Source: Pseudomonadota bacterium
GTDB lineage: Bacteria; Pseudomonadota; Gammaproteobacteria; Burkholderiales; Ferrovaceae
DNA: 14,310 nt
Assembly (NCBI GenBank): GCA_021794775.1
Contig: JAJYQG010000215.1
Span: 1-14,310 of the forward strand
Direction of reading: 5' to 3'
Shown: positions 8,428 to 14,310 of the stretch, one piece after another
Numbering within the stretch: the stretch's first letter is position 1
Layout of the letters: each line of letters begins with the position of its first letter
Position numbers and translations under genes: made by a program
Notes under the pieces: model-generated
The model's input: only the letters and a program-made list of their open reading frames with translations
Databases searched by the model: none
What the model was told of the DNA's origin: nothing

Positions 8428-8465
8428 TAAAAATACAGCCCCAAATCACTGAAGATTCGGGGCTG
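8428..8465 (-). terminator. Intrinsic terminator or attenuator between gap and pgk
   Basis: Read on the minus strand after the gap stop: CAGCCCC pairs with GGGGCTG (8459-8465 with 8436-8442). After one mismatch the stem gains four more pairs (8454-8457 with 8444-8447), leaving a 6-base loop. It is followed by TATTTTTA. This is a standard rho-independent shape, 30 bases past gap and about 40 bases before the pgk ATG. pgk has no obvious promoter of its own in the remaining space, so partial read-through is likely, giving more gap than pgk mRNA. Confidence 0.75.
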
Positions 8466-8495
8466 AAGAGTGAGCACCGAGGCAGTCTCTCTGGA

Positions 8496-9512
8496 TCAGG
8501 ATGCGGCCATCCAGGCAGCCGTAACGTCCAACATACGGTTGCTGAAGCCCCACTCGTTGTCGTACCAGGACAAGACTTTAACCAGGTTGCCATCGGAGAC
8601 CTTGGTCAAGGTGGCATCGAATGTGCTGGATGCCGAGTCATGGTTGAAATCAACCGATACCAGGGGGCCGTCGTTGTAGTTGAGAATGCCCTTCAGACCG
8701 GCTGAGTTGGCAGCTTCTTTCATGATCTGATTGACTTCATCCACGGTGGTAGCACGGGCGGCCACAAAGGACAGGTCGACGAGTGAGACGTTGATCGTCG
8801 GCACGCGCACCGCAAAACCGTCCAGTTTGCCATTCAGTTCCGGCAACACGAGGCCCACAGCGGCAGCGGCTCCGGTTTTGGTTGGGATCATGGACATGGT
8901 GGCAGAACGGGCGCGTCGCAGGTCCGAGTGGTAGACATCGGTCAGCACCTGGTCATTGGTGTAGGAGTGTACCGTGGTCATCAAGCCTTTGACGACGCCG
9001 ATTTTCTCGTGCAACGGCTTGACCAGAGGCGCTAGGCAGTTGGTGGTGCAGGAGGCGTTGGAAATGACGGTCATGTCGGAACGCAGGACATGGTGGTTGA
9101 CACCATAGACCACCGTGGCGTCGACATCGTTGCCGCCAGGCGCAGAAATCACCACTTTCTTGGCGCCGCCCTTGAGGTGGGCCGAAGCTTTTTCCTTGGA
9201 GGTGAACAGTCCGGTGCATTCAAGGACGACATCAACACCCGCATCGCCCCAGGGAATTTCAGCGGGGTTGCGTTGTGAGAACACCGAAATGCGGTCTCCG
9301 TTGACGATCATGGCATTCCCGTCAACCGCAACGTCGCCGCTGAAGCGGCCGTGGGCGGTATCAAAACGTGTCAGGTGGGCATTGGTTTCCGAATTGCCCA
9401 GATCGTTGATGGCGACAATTTGAATGCCTTGCTTGTTACCGGTTTCGTACAGGGCACGCAAAACATTGCGGCCGATTCGACCATAACCATTGATGCCGAC
9501 GCGAACAGCCAT
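8496..9512 (-). CDS. gap: Glyceraldehyde-3-phosphate dehydrogenase, phosphorylating
   Basis: A 338-residue enzyme interconverting glyceraldehyde 3-phosphate and 1,3-bisphosphoglycerate. The Rossmann motif is [14 protein letters not shown] at the N-terminus, followed by the loop AINDL. The catalytic motif is [12 protein letters not shown] with C155, and H182 (TTVHSYTND) is the partner base. The C-terminal domain has [20 protein letters not shown] and [16 protein letters not shown] or NADP preference cannot be settled by eye. I start at the ATG at 9512 because the Rossmann strand begins there and GAGGAG lies seven bases upstream; a longer frame to 9572 lacks such support. It is the first gene of the gap-pgk-pyk-purC series, has a good promoter in the gap with the divergent cbbR-like gene, and is followed by a terminator-like hairpin. 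In an autotroph it would run in the reductive direction. Confidence 0.97.
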   Translation of the reverse strand: MAVRVGINGYGRIGRNVLRALYETGNKQGIQIVAINDLGNSETNAHLTRFDTAHGRFSGDVAVDGNAMIVNGDRISVFSQRNPAEIPWGDAGVDVVLECTGLFTSKEKASAHLKGGAKKVVISAPGGNDVDATVVYGVNHHVLRSDMTVISNASCTTNCLAPLVKPLHEKIGVVKGLMTTVHSYTNDQVLTDVYHSDLRRARSATMSMIPTKTGAAAAVGLVLPELNGKLDGFAVRVPTINVSLVDLSFVAARATTVDEVNQIMKEAANSAGLKGILNYNDGPLVSVDFNHDSASSTFDATLTKVSDGNLVKVLSWYDNEWGFSNRMLDVTAAWMAAS

Positions 9513-9592
9513 GTATTTTCTCCTCAGGATTGACCAAACGGGGACGTCATCGTGAACGTCTCCCTCTATCATCGTGCAGAAATTGCACCCAT

Positions 9593-9610
9593 ATTATGAA
9601 GGCATTATGA
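9593..9610. promoter_or_regulatory. Putative LysR/CbbR binding site in the cbbR-gap control region
   Basis: ATTATGA occurs at 9593-9599 and again at 9604-9610, exactly 11 bp apart, about one helical turn. It contains TTA-N8-TTA, which fits the TNA-N7/8-TNA half-site described for CbbR proteins and the T-N11-A LysR core. The same bases also form an imperfect dyad, ATTATG-AAGG-CATTAT. It lies over the gap -10 and 23-40 bp before the cbbR-like start. Confidence 0.5.
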
Positions 9611-9621
9611 TGGGTTGTCAT
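9593..9621 (-). promoter_or_regulatory. Sigma70-type promoter of gap
   Basis: On the minus strand, ATGACA (9616-9621; 5 of 6 to TTGACA) is followed after exactly 17 bases by CATAAT (9593-9598; 5 of 6 to TATAAT). Transcription would begin near 9586, giving a leader of about 75 bases. That leader contains GTGCA/TGCAC (9574-9588) and a GACGT/ACGTC inverted pair around 9550. Confidence 0.65.
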
Positions 9622-9623
9622 CT

Positions 9624-9631
9624 GGGGGGGG
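9624..9631 (+). repeat. G8 homopolymer just before the cbbR-like start codon
   Basis: Eight G residues end one base before the ATG at 9633 and must serve as, or sit inside, the ribosome binding site. Length change by slippage would alter the spacing, so phase-variable translation is conceivable. It is also a place where sequencing errors are common. Confidence 0.7.
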
Positions 9632-9632
9632 T

Positions 9633-10541
9633 ATGCATTTCACTTTTCGGCAACTTCAGATCTTTGAATCGGTGGCGCGTCTCCTGAGTTTTTCACGGGC
9701 CAGTGAGGAACTCCATCTGACGCAACCCGCCGTTTCCATGCAAATCAAGCAACTGGAAGAGGTTGTGGCGATGCCGTTGTTCGAGCAGATGGGCAAAAGG
9801 GTTTTTCTGACCCAGGCAGGTGAGGAACTTTACCAGCATGCCCGAGTCATTGCGCGTCAGATGAAGGATGCCAAAGAAGCGTTGGAGAGTTTGCGTGAAG
9901 GGATCAGTGGGCGCCTGGATATTGCCATCATCAGCACCGCCAAATATTTTGCGCCGTCTCTATTGTCTCGTTTCTGCGAGCTGCATCCGGCTGTGCAGCT
10001 CAAACTTTCCGTATCCAACCGGGCGGGTATCGTGCAGCAACTCCAGCACAATGAAGTCGATCTGGTCATCATGGGGCAGCCACCCCAGGAAATGGGGGTG
10101 ACCATGGCTCCTTTTGCCAGAAATGCCCATATCATCGTGGCATCGGCGCGGCACCCGTTGGCTGCCAAGCGGGAAGTGGCGGTGACCGATTTGGTCCAGG
10201 AGGCTTTTTTGATGCGTGAAAGGGGGTCAGGAACGCGACAGTTGCTGGAGCGTTTTCTGTCGAGCCATGGGGTGGAGATTCAACCGCGCATGGAAATGAG
10301 CAGCAATGAAACCATCAAACAGGCTGCCATTGCGGGCATGGGCATGGCTTTTCTTTCAGAACATACGGTCAAATTGGAATTGCAGACGGGACGACTTTTG
10401 TCGTTGCCTGTGGCGGGGTTGCCCATCGTGCGCGACTGGAATTTGGTGCATCACCGGGATAAGCGGTTATCGCCGGTCGCCCGTGCTTTCAAGGCGTTTT
10501 TGCTGGAACAGGCCTCGGTTACCTTGGCCAAGATGGCTTAG
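9633..10541 (+). CDS. cbbR: LysR-family transcription regulator, CbbR type
   Basis: A 302-residue LysR regulator. The winged HTH covers about 4-62 (FRQLQIFESVARLLSFSRASEEL, then LTQPAVSMQIKQLEE, then PLFEQ). The effector domain (about 90-295) starts LDIAIISTAKYFAPSLLSRFCELHPAV and continues with SNRAGIVQQLQHNEVDLVIMGQPP, close to the wording of CbbR proteins that control Calvin-cycle genes. It is divergent from gap with a 120-bp control region carrying a TNA-N8-TNA repeat, the usual layout for a LysR regulator and its target. In Xanthobacter flavus the gap-pgk operon is known to be under CbbR, which supports the call. An upstream TTG at 9615 would add six residues but lies before the G8 tract; I prefer the ATG. 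Its last 23 bases overlap the 3' end of the opposite phosphatase gene. No RuBisCO gene is in the window, so the symbol is probable rather than certain. Confidence 0.8.
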   Translation: MHFTFRQLQIFESVARLLSFSRASEELHLTQPAVSMQIKQLEEVVAMPLFEQMGKRVFLTQAGEELYQHARVIARQMKDAKEALESLREGISGRLDIAIISTAKYFAPSLLSRFCELHPAVQLKLSVSNRAGIVQQLQHNEVDLVIMGQPPQEMGVTMAPFARNAHIIVASARHPLAAKREVAVTDLVQEAFLMRERGSGTRQLLERFLSSHGVEIQPRMEMSSNETIKQAAIAGMGMAFLSEHTVKLELQTGRLLSLPVAGLPIVRDWNLVHHRDKRLSPVARAFKAFLLEQASVTLAKMA

Positions 10542-11322
10542 ACAAAGGTTGGGATAACCATTCGTACCAATGTTGGTGCAGCAGCGGCTGATTGGCGGCG
10601 ACCACCGATCGGGTCCAGGGTTGGCCTTCCCAGAAAGCGTGGCCTTCAAGGCTGTGACAGCAACCGCCGGCTTCTTCCAAAACCAGTGCACCGGCCGCAT
10701 AGTCCCAGAGTTTCTGGCCGCCATGCAACAGCAAACTGAAACGATTGGCGGCCAGGTGACACCATTCGAGGGTGCAGGCACCAAAATTGCGTTGAGAAGC
10801 GTAGGGTGGGGTTACCACCAGTCTGGTGGCCAGCGTGGCGGGCAGGCGTTTGAAATCGATGGCGGCCATGGCATGGTGCAGGGGAATAGCGGGATTACTT
10901 TGACAAACGAGGGGTTGGTCGTTCAGCCAGGCCCCTTGCCCGGCTCGGGCGGAAAAAGCTTCGCGGCGAATGGGGTCGTACACCGCCCCCAAAATGGGAC
11001 GTCCTTTTTCCATCAGTGCGACAGACAGCCCGAAATAGGGAATGCCGTGAACAAAGTTCGACGTTCCATCGATGGGGTCCACGCACCAGAGCCGATCGTG
11101 GTGCTGCCAGAGACGGTGCTGTTCGTGACTGGTCATTTCTTCCCCCAGCACGGGACAGGGGTAGAGGGTGCGCAGGGCCACATCAAGAGCCCGTTGGGTT
11201 GCCAGATCCGCTTCCGTCAACAAGCTGCCATCGGCCTTGCGGTCATGAGAGACATGCTGGTAACGAGGCAGAACTTCGGATTCGGCGATGGATCGTAGGG
11301 CGTTGATGAGAGCGGTACGCAT
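10519..11322 (-). CDS. Inositol-monophosphatase-family phosphatase (SuhB/CysQ-like)
   Basis: A 267-residue Mg-dependent sugar- or nucleotide-phosphate phosphatase. The metal ligands are all present: GEE (E61, E62), WCVDPIDGTSNF (D82, D85) and KLWDYAAGALVLEEAGG (D207). GAVYDPIRREAF and GAWLN also fit the family. The substrate cannot be read from sequence: inositol phosphate, 3'-phosphoadenosine 5'-phosphate and fructose bisphosphate are all used by relatives. I start at the ATG at 11322 (MRTALI); an in-frame ATG at 11337 adds five residues, and neither has a strong ribosome site. The open frame continues far upstream to 11787 but there it only mirrors rsmE on the other strand. It is divergent from rsmE (42-bp gap), and its stop lies inside the end of the cbbR-like gene. 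Confidence 0.88.
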   Translation of the reverse strand: MRTALINALRSIAESEVLPRYQHVSHDRKADGSLLTEADLATQRALDVALRTLYPCPVLGEEMTSHEQHRLWQHHDRLWCVDPIDGTSNFVHGIPYFGLSVALMEKGRPILGAVYDPIRREAFSARAGQGAWLNDQPLVCQSNPAIPLHHAMAAIDFKRLPATLATRLVVTPPYASQRNFGACTLEWCHLAANRFSLLLHGGQKLWDYAAGALVLEEAGGCCHSLEGHAFWEGQPWTRSVVAANQPLLHQHWYEWLSQPLSKPSWPR

Positions 11323-11364
11323 GGGGCATGATAGCATGGGCTTTTCACAGGGTTGACGGATTGC

Positions 11365-12102
11365 ATGGCCATTCCCCGATTTTATTGTCCTGATCGGCTG
11401 TTGCTCGAACAAGGCGGAGAACTTCCTGCTGAAGTGGCTCGACATGCGCTGCGTGTCTTGCGTCTCAAGAAGGGGGATGAAATCGTCGTATTCGATGGTG
11501 CGGGTGGAGAATTCCGTTCCCGTGTGGGGATTGCAGAGCGTGATAGGGCCTGGATTGAACCAGGTGTTCATGAGGCAGTTGAACGCGAGTCGCCGCTGCA
11601 CATCGTGTTGGTTCAAAGTCTCTGTGCCAGCGACAAAATGGACTGGATTGTGCAAAAAGCCGTGGAGCTTGGCGTTGGGTCCATTGTGGTGGCGTCCATG
11701 GCCCGAAGTGTGGTGCAACTTTCGCCAGAGCGTCGTGACAGACGCCTGGAACATTGGCGTCAGGTTATGGTTTCTGCGATGGAGCAATGCGGTCGCAATC
11801 GCATGCCGTCCCTCGGTTTCTTGTCCCGTTTGCCGGACATGGAAGGGTATCTTCCGAAGCAGGGGTTACGCTGTCTGTTGGCGCCTGACGGCAGTGGGTC
11901 GTGGCATGGCTTGTCCCTGCCGGATAAGACTGTTACGGTAATGGTTGGGCCTGAAGGTGGATTTACGGAGGAAGAGGAGCAATGTGCAATACGCCTGGGT
12001 TTCTTGGCCCTGCGGGCTGGGCCGCGGATCATGCGTACAGAAACCGCGGGGCTGGCTGTTCTCGCCGCCTTGCAGTTTGGTTTCGGAGATTGGCGCGGAT
12101 GA
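11365..12102 (+). CDS. rsmE: 16S rRNA (uracil(1498)-N3)-methyltransferase
   Basis: A 245-residue SPOUT-class enzyme that methylates N3 of U1498 of 16S rRNA with S-adenosylmethionine. An N-terminal PUA-like part (about 1-75, with PRFYC near the start, HALRVLRLKKGDE and VFDGAGGEF) precedes the knotted methyltransferase part. The SAM-binding signatures are MVGPEGGFTEEE (from 193) and LRAGPRIMRTETA (216-228). KMDWIVQKAVELGVG and AMEQCGR are further family blocks. Length is usual. I use the ATG at 11365; a TTG at 11353 is the only upstream choice. Its stop overlaps the ATG of a 21-codon frame leading to argA, so rsmE and argA probably share a transcript. Confidence 0.96.
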   Translation: MAIPRFYCPDRLLLEQGGELPAEVARHALRVLRLKKGDEIVVFDGAGGEFRSRVGIAERDRAWIEPGVHEAVERESPLHIVLVQSLCASDKMDWIVQKAVELGVGSIVVASMARSVVQLSPERRDRRLEHWRQVMVSAMEQCGRNRMPSLGFLSRLPDMEGYLPKQGLRCLLAPDGSGSWHGLSLPDKTVTVMVGPEGGFTEEEEQCAIRLGFLALRAGPRIMRTETAGLAVLAALQFGFGDWRG

Positions 12103-12164
12103 GCGATGTCGGGCATCCTGAGCAACATCATGGGTCGGCCCAGAGGGCAAGGGCGGTCGAATGA
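12099..12164 (+). CDS. Possible 21-residue bridge/leader ORF between rsmE and argA
   Basis: A frame of 21 codons starts at an ATG overlapping the rsmE stop (ATGA, 12099-12102) and ends with a TGA overlapping the argA ATG (ATGA, 12161-12164). It therefore fills the whole gap. The peptide begins MSDVGHPEQHHG and has two arginine codons, both the often rare AGG, close together near its end. GGAG stands about ten bases before its ATG. It could relay ribosomes from rsmE to argA or act as an arginine-sensing leader; it could also be chance. No protein function is claimed. Confidence 0.35.
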   Translation: MSDVGHPEQHHGSAQRARAVE

Positions 12165-13483
12165 AGAATGCACAGGAATTCGTGGCGTGGTTGCGGGCAG
12201 CTGCACCCTACATTCATGCCTTCCGCGGCCAGACCTTCGTTGTCGCGTTTGGTGGAGAAGTGGTCAGCGATGGGACTTTTGTTGCGTTGACCCACGATTT
12301 CAACTTGTTGCACAGTCTGGGCGTTCGTCTGGTGCTGGTGCATGGCGCGCGACCTCAGACCGAACTGCGCTTGCAGCAGAAAGGGCAAGAGGCCCGTTAT
12401 CAAAATGGCATACGGGTAACCGATGGAGCGGCTTTGGAATGCGTCATTGAAGCCGTCGGTTCCTTGGCGGTGGAAATCAGCGCATTGTTGTCCATGGCCA
12501 TTGCCGAATCGCCAATGGCGGGATCGCGGTTGCGGGTGGCGACAGGAAACTTCGTCACCGCTCGTCCGGTTGGGGTGGTGGACGGGGTGGATTTTCAGTA
12601 TACCGGCCGTGTGCGCAAAGTGGACGCCGAAGGCATCGAACGGCGCTTGCAAGACGACGAGTTGGTGTTGCTTCCTCCTTTGGCCTACTCGCCCACGGGA
12701 GAGGTCTACAATCTGACCGTGGAAGAAGTGGCAACGGCTGTGGCGATCGCGCTCAAGGCGGCCAAACTGATCTTTCTGACGGATACGCCAGGTTTGATGG
12801 ACGAGCAGGGGCAAGTGGTCAGTACGCTGTCGGTCAGAAAGGCTATGGCGGTAGTCGCGGGGGGTGGGGCAAAGGGTGAGGACATCCCTTTTTACTTACC
12901 CTGCGCTGTGCGTGCTTGCCGTGAAGGGGTGGCCCGCGTACATCTGCTCGATCGTCATCGCGATGGTGCCTTGTTGCTGGAACTCTTCACGCCACAGGGC
13001 ATCGGAACGCTGGTCACGCCAGACATCGAGGATGTCTTGCGCCCCGCAACGCTGGAAGATATTCCGGGCATTCTTGCGGTCATCGAGCCTCTGGAAGAGG
13101 AGGGCGCGTTGGTCAAACGCGATCGTGTGCTGCTGGAAACGGAAATTGATCGTTTTACGGTTTTGCTGCACGAAGGCTTGGTGATCGGTTGTGTGGCACT
13201 CTACCCTTACGTTGAAGAAGGTTGTGCCGAATTGGCTTGTCTGGCCGTGATGCCGCGGTACCGTAACCACGGGCGTGGCGATGTGCTGATGAACCATTGT
13301 GTGGAACTGGGTAAAAAGCTCGGACTGGGCCGGCTGTTCCTGCTGAGTGCCAGGGCCGGACAGTGGTTTGCCGAACGGGGGTTCGTGGAAACGGATGTCG
13401 CCAGTTTGCCCTCCATGCGTCAACAGATGTACAACTACCGTCGTCGTTCCAAGGTGTTCGTCAAATCGCTCAAGAATCTCTGA
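12161..13483 (+). CDS. argA: Amino-acid N-acetyltransferase (N-acetylglutamate synthase)
   Basis: A 440-residue cytosolic enzyme making N-acetylglutamate from glutamate and acetyl-CoA, the first step of arginine synthesis. The N-terminal amino-acid-kinase-like domain (about 1-285) shows FVVAFGGEVV, LVLVHGARPQ, LIFLTDTPGLMD and AVVAGGGAKGEDIPFY; in classical ArgA this domain binds arginine for feedback inhibition. The C-terminal GNAT domain (about 295-440) has the acetyl-CoA loop in LAVMPRYRNHGRGD (361-374) and AGQWFAERGFVE. Length matches the E. coli type. The ATG at 12161 overlaps the stop of the bridge ORF, and AGGGCAAGGGCGG just upstream can serve as ribosome site. The yggX-like gene follows 50 bp downstream on the same strand. 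Confidence 0.96.
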   Translation: MKNAQEFVAWLRAAAPYIHAFRGQTFVVAFGGEVVSDGTFVALTHDFNLLHSLGVRLVLVHGARPQTELRLQQKGQEARYQNGIRVTDGAALECVIEAVGSLAVEISALLSMAIAESPMAGSRLRVATGNFVTARPVGVVDGVDFQYTGRVRKVDAEGIERRLQDDELVLLPPLAYSPTGEVYNLTVEEVATAVAIALKAAKLIFLTDTPGLMDEQGQVVSTLSVRKAMAVVAGGGAKGEDIPFYLPCAVRACREGVARVHLLDRHRDGALLLELFTPQGIGTLVTPDIEDVLRPATLEDIPGILAVIEPLEEEGALVKRDRVLLETEIDRFTVLLHEGLVIGCVALYPYVEEGCAELACLAVMPRYRNHGRGDVLMNHCVELGKKLGLGRLFLLSARAGQWFAERGFVETDVASLPSMRQQMYNYRRRSKVFVKSLKNL

Positions 13484-13533
13484 TTCCGGTATCATGATGC
13501 GCTTCGACGGATAAGTGTTTGAATGGGGGAATC

Positions 13534-13806
13534 ATGAGCCGCACCGTACATTGCATCAAACTTGGGAAAGAAGCCAAAGGTCTTGATTTTCCTCCTTATC
13601 CCGGTCCTTTGGGGCAAAGGGTCTATCAGGAAGTTTCGGAGGAAGCATGGCAGCAGTGGCTTGGACACCAAACCATGCTGATCAATGAGAATCGCCTGAA
13701 TCTGGCCGATCCTGATGCGCGCAAGTATTTGGCGCAACAAATGGAAGCCCATTTCTTCGGGGCTGGAGCGGAGCAGGCCTCGGGCTACGTTCCCCCGCAT
13801 TCGTGA
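13534..13806 (+). CDS. Fe(2+)-trafficking protein, YggX family
   Basis: A 90-residue cytosolic protein, the same size as E. coli YggX. Family marks are [21 protein letters not shown] with conserved Cys7, [17 protein letters not shown], then [13 protein letters not shown] and a GYVPP end. YggX proteins are linked to iron handling and protection of iron-sulphur clusters against oxidation; the exact mechanism is not settled. I start at the ATG at 13534, preceded by a G-rich ribosome site; the in-frame TTG at 13519 is less likely. It is the last gene of the rsmE-argA run and meets phoU tail to tail with only 10 bp between the stops. No terminator hairpin is clear there. Confidence 0.93.
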   Translation: MSRTVHCIKLGKEAKGLDFPPYPGPLGQRVYQEVSEEAWQQWLGHQTMLINENRLNLADPDARKYLAQQMEAHFFGAGAEQASGYVPPHS

Positions 13807-13816
13807 CCTGAGGTTT

Positions 13817-14310
13817 TTAGGTATCGCTGATCACGGTGCGCTCGATTTCTTCCACGGAAGTGTGGCGCACATCCTTGCCCTTGACCAGATAAATGACGTA
13901 CTCGGCCATGTTTTTGGCATGGTCGCCAATGCGTTCGACGGCCTTGGCGGCAAACAGTATGTCGATGGCGTTTGAAATGGTGCGCGGATCTTCCATCATG
14001 AAGGTGATCAATTGCCGCAGAATGCCACGGAACGCTTCATCGACGGCGCGATCGTCGCGCAAAACCTGGGCAGCACTGTTGGCATCGAGGCGTGCAAAAG
14101 CGTCCAGGGTTTGTCCCAGCATGGTTATGGCCAAGCGCGCACCGTGACTCAGATCGACGGGTAAATTATGTTGCAGGAGGCGGTCGCTTTCGTGCAACAA
14201 CAAGGCCATTCGTGCCATCTTCTTGGCTTCGTCACCAATGCGCTCAAGATCGGTGATGGTCTTGATGATGGCCAGGATCAGTCTCAAGTCGCTGGCAGCG
14301 GGTTGGCGAC
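13817..14310 (-). CDS. phoU: Phosphate-transport regulator PhoU (5' end outside window)
   Basis: Only the C-terminal part of about 163 residues is visible; the frame stays open to the right edge, where it reads RQPAASDLRLILAIIKTITD. PhoU is a helical cytosolic protein that links the Pst phosphate transporter to the PhoR kinase and represses the Pho response when phosphate is ample. The two metal-cluster motifs of the family appear as DLERIGDEAKKMA and KAVERIGDHAKNMAEYVIYLVKG. An internal TTG near 14287 is not the real start, because the family sequence continues upstream of it. The gene is convergent with the yggX-like gene. Whether pstSCAB lies upstream cannot be seen. Confidence 0.95.
   Translation of the reverse strand, partial: RQPAASDLRLILAIIKTITDLERIGDEAKKMARMALLLHESDRLLQHNLPVDLSHGARLAITMLGQTLDAFARLDANSAAQVLRDDRAVDEAFRGILRQLITFMMEDPRTISNAIDILFAAKAVERIGDHAKNMAEYVIYLVKGKDVRHTSVEEIERTVISDT

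Noticed and set aside
9513..9572. Earlier start of gap
   Set aside because: The added residues precede the Rossmann strand and cover the promoter leader; GAGGAG supports the ATG at 9512.
10570..11298. 242-codon frame on the plus strand
   Set aside because: Antisense shadow of the phosphatase gene, whose metal-binding motifs are intact.
11323..11787. Long N-terminal extension of the phosphatase
   Set aside because: The extension mirrors rsmE on the other strand and lacks family similarity; the family protein begins at the ATG at 11322.
12128..12814. 228-codon frame on the minus strand
   Set aside because: Antisense shadow of argA, rich in His and Gln as expected for such shadows.
13807..13816. 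Bidirectional terminator between the yggX-like gene and phoU
   Set aside because: Only a 4-bp stem around a short T run is visible, too weak to call.
1..14310. CRISPR array, tRNA, insertion sequence or phage genes
   Set aside because: No regularly spaced repeats, cloverleaf, transposase or phage motif seen on either strand.

Overview
The window holds ten complete protein-coding genes and four genes or gene parts around them, with no RNA gene, insertion sequence or CRISPR array visible. It looks like the chromosome of a free-living, probably autotrophic proteobacterium. A betaproteobacterium of the Thiobacillus/Gallionella/Ferrovum type is my best guess, but this is inference. Base composition is moderately GC-rich by eye. 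The pointers are a CbbR-type LysR regulator divergent from gap-pgk-pyk, the pyk-purC link, a classical two-domain ArgA, a YggX-type Fe(II)-trafficking protein and PhoU. All intergenic gaps are under 150 bases, so no long stretch is without a gene.

Region 1 (1-4716) is signalling. On the minus strand is a large PAS-GAF-PAS-GGDEF-EAL protein for cyclic-di-GMP turnover, cut by the left window edge. Upstream of it, also on the minus strand, is a REC-HTH(LuxR) response regulator. Divergent from that regulator, with start codons about 50 bp apart, is a membrane histidine kinase with a four-helix-bundle-like periplasmic sensor. The kinase and regulator look like a cognate pair, and the GGDEF-EAL protein may be a co-transcribed output or partner.

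Region 2 (4723-10541) is central carbon metabolism. gap, pgk, pyk and purC run in series on the minus strand, opposite a divergent cbbR-like gene. The cbbR-gap intergenic region carries a good sigma70-type promoter for gap. A TNA-N8-TNA repeat typical of CbbR operators lies over its -10 element. A terminator-like hairpin lies between gap and pgk, and pyk and purC overlap by ATGA. The set serves glycolysis/gluconeogenesis and the reduction phase of the Calvin cycle, with purC attached at the end.

Region 3 (10519-14310) is housekeeping. It has an inositol-monophosphatase-family gene on the minus strand overlapping the 3' end of cbbR, then rsmE, argA and a yggX-like gene on the plus strand, and finally convergent phoU, cut by the right window edge. 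A 21-codon reading frame bridges rsmE and argA, with ATGA overlaps at both ends.

No clearly new biological system is visible. The most checkable oddities are the cbbR/gap control region, the gap-pgk terminator, the rsmE-argA bridge ORF and the divergent two-component/c-di-GMP cluster.
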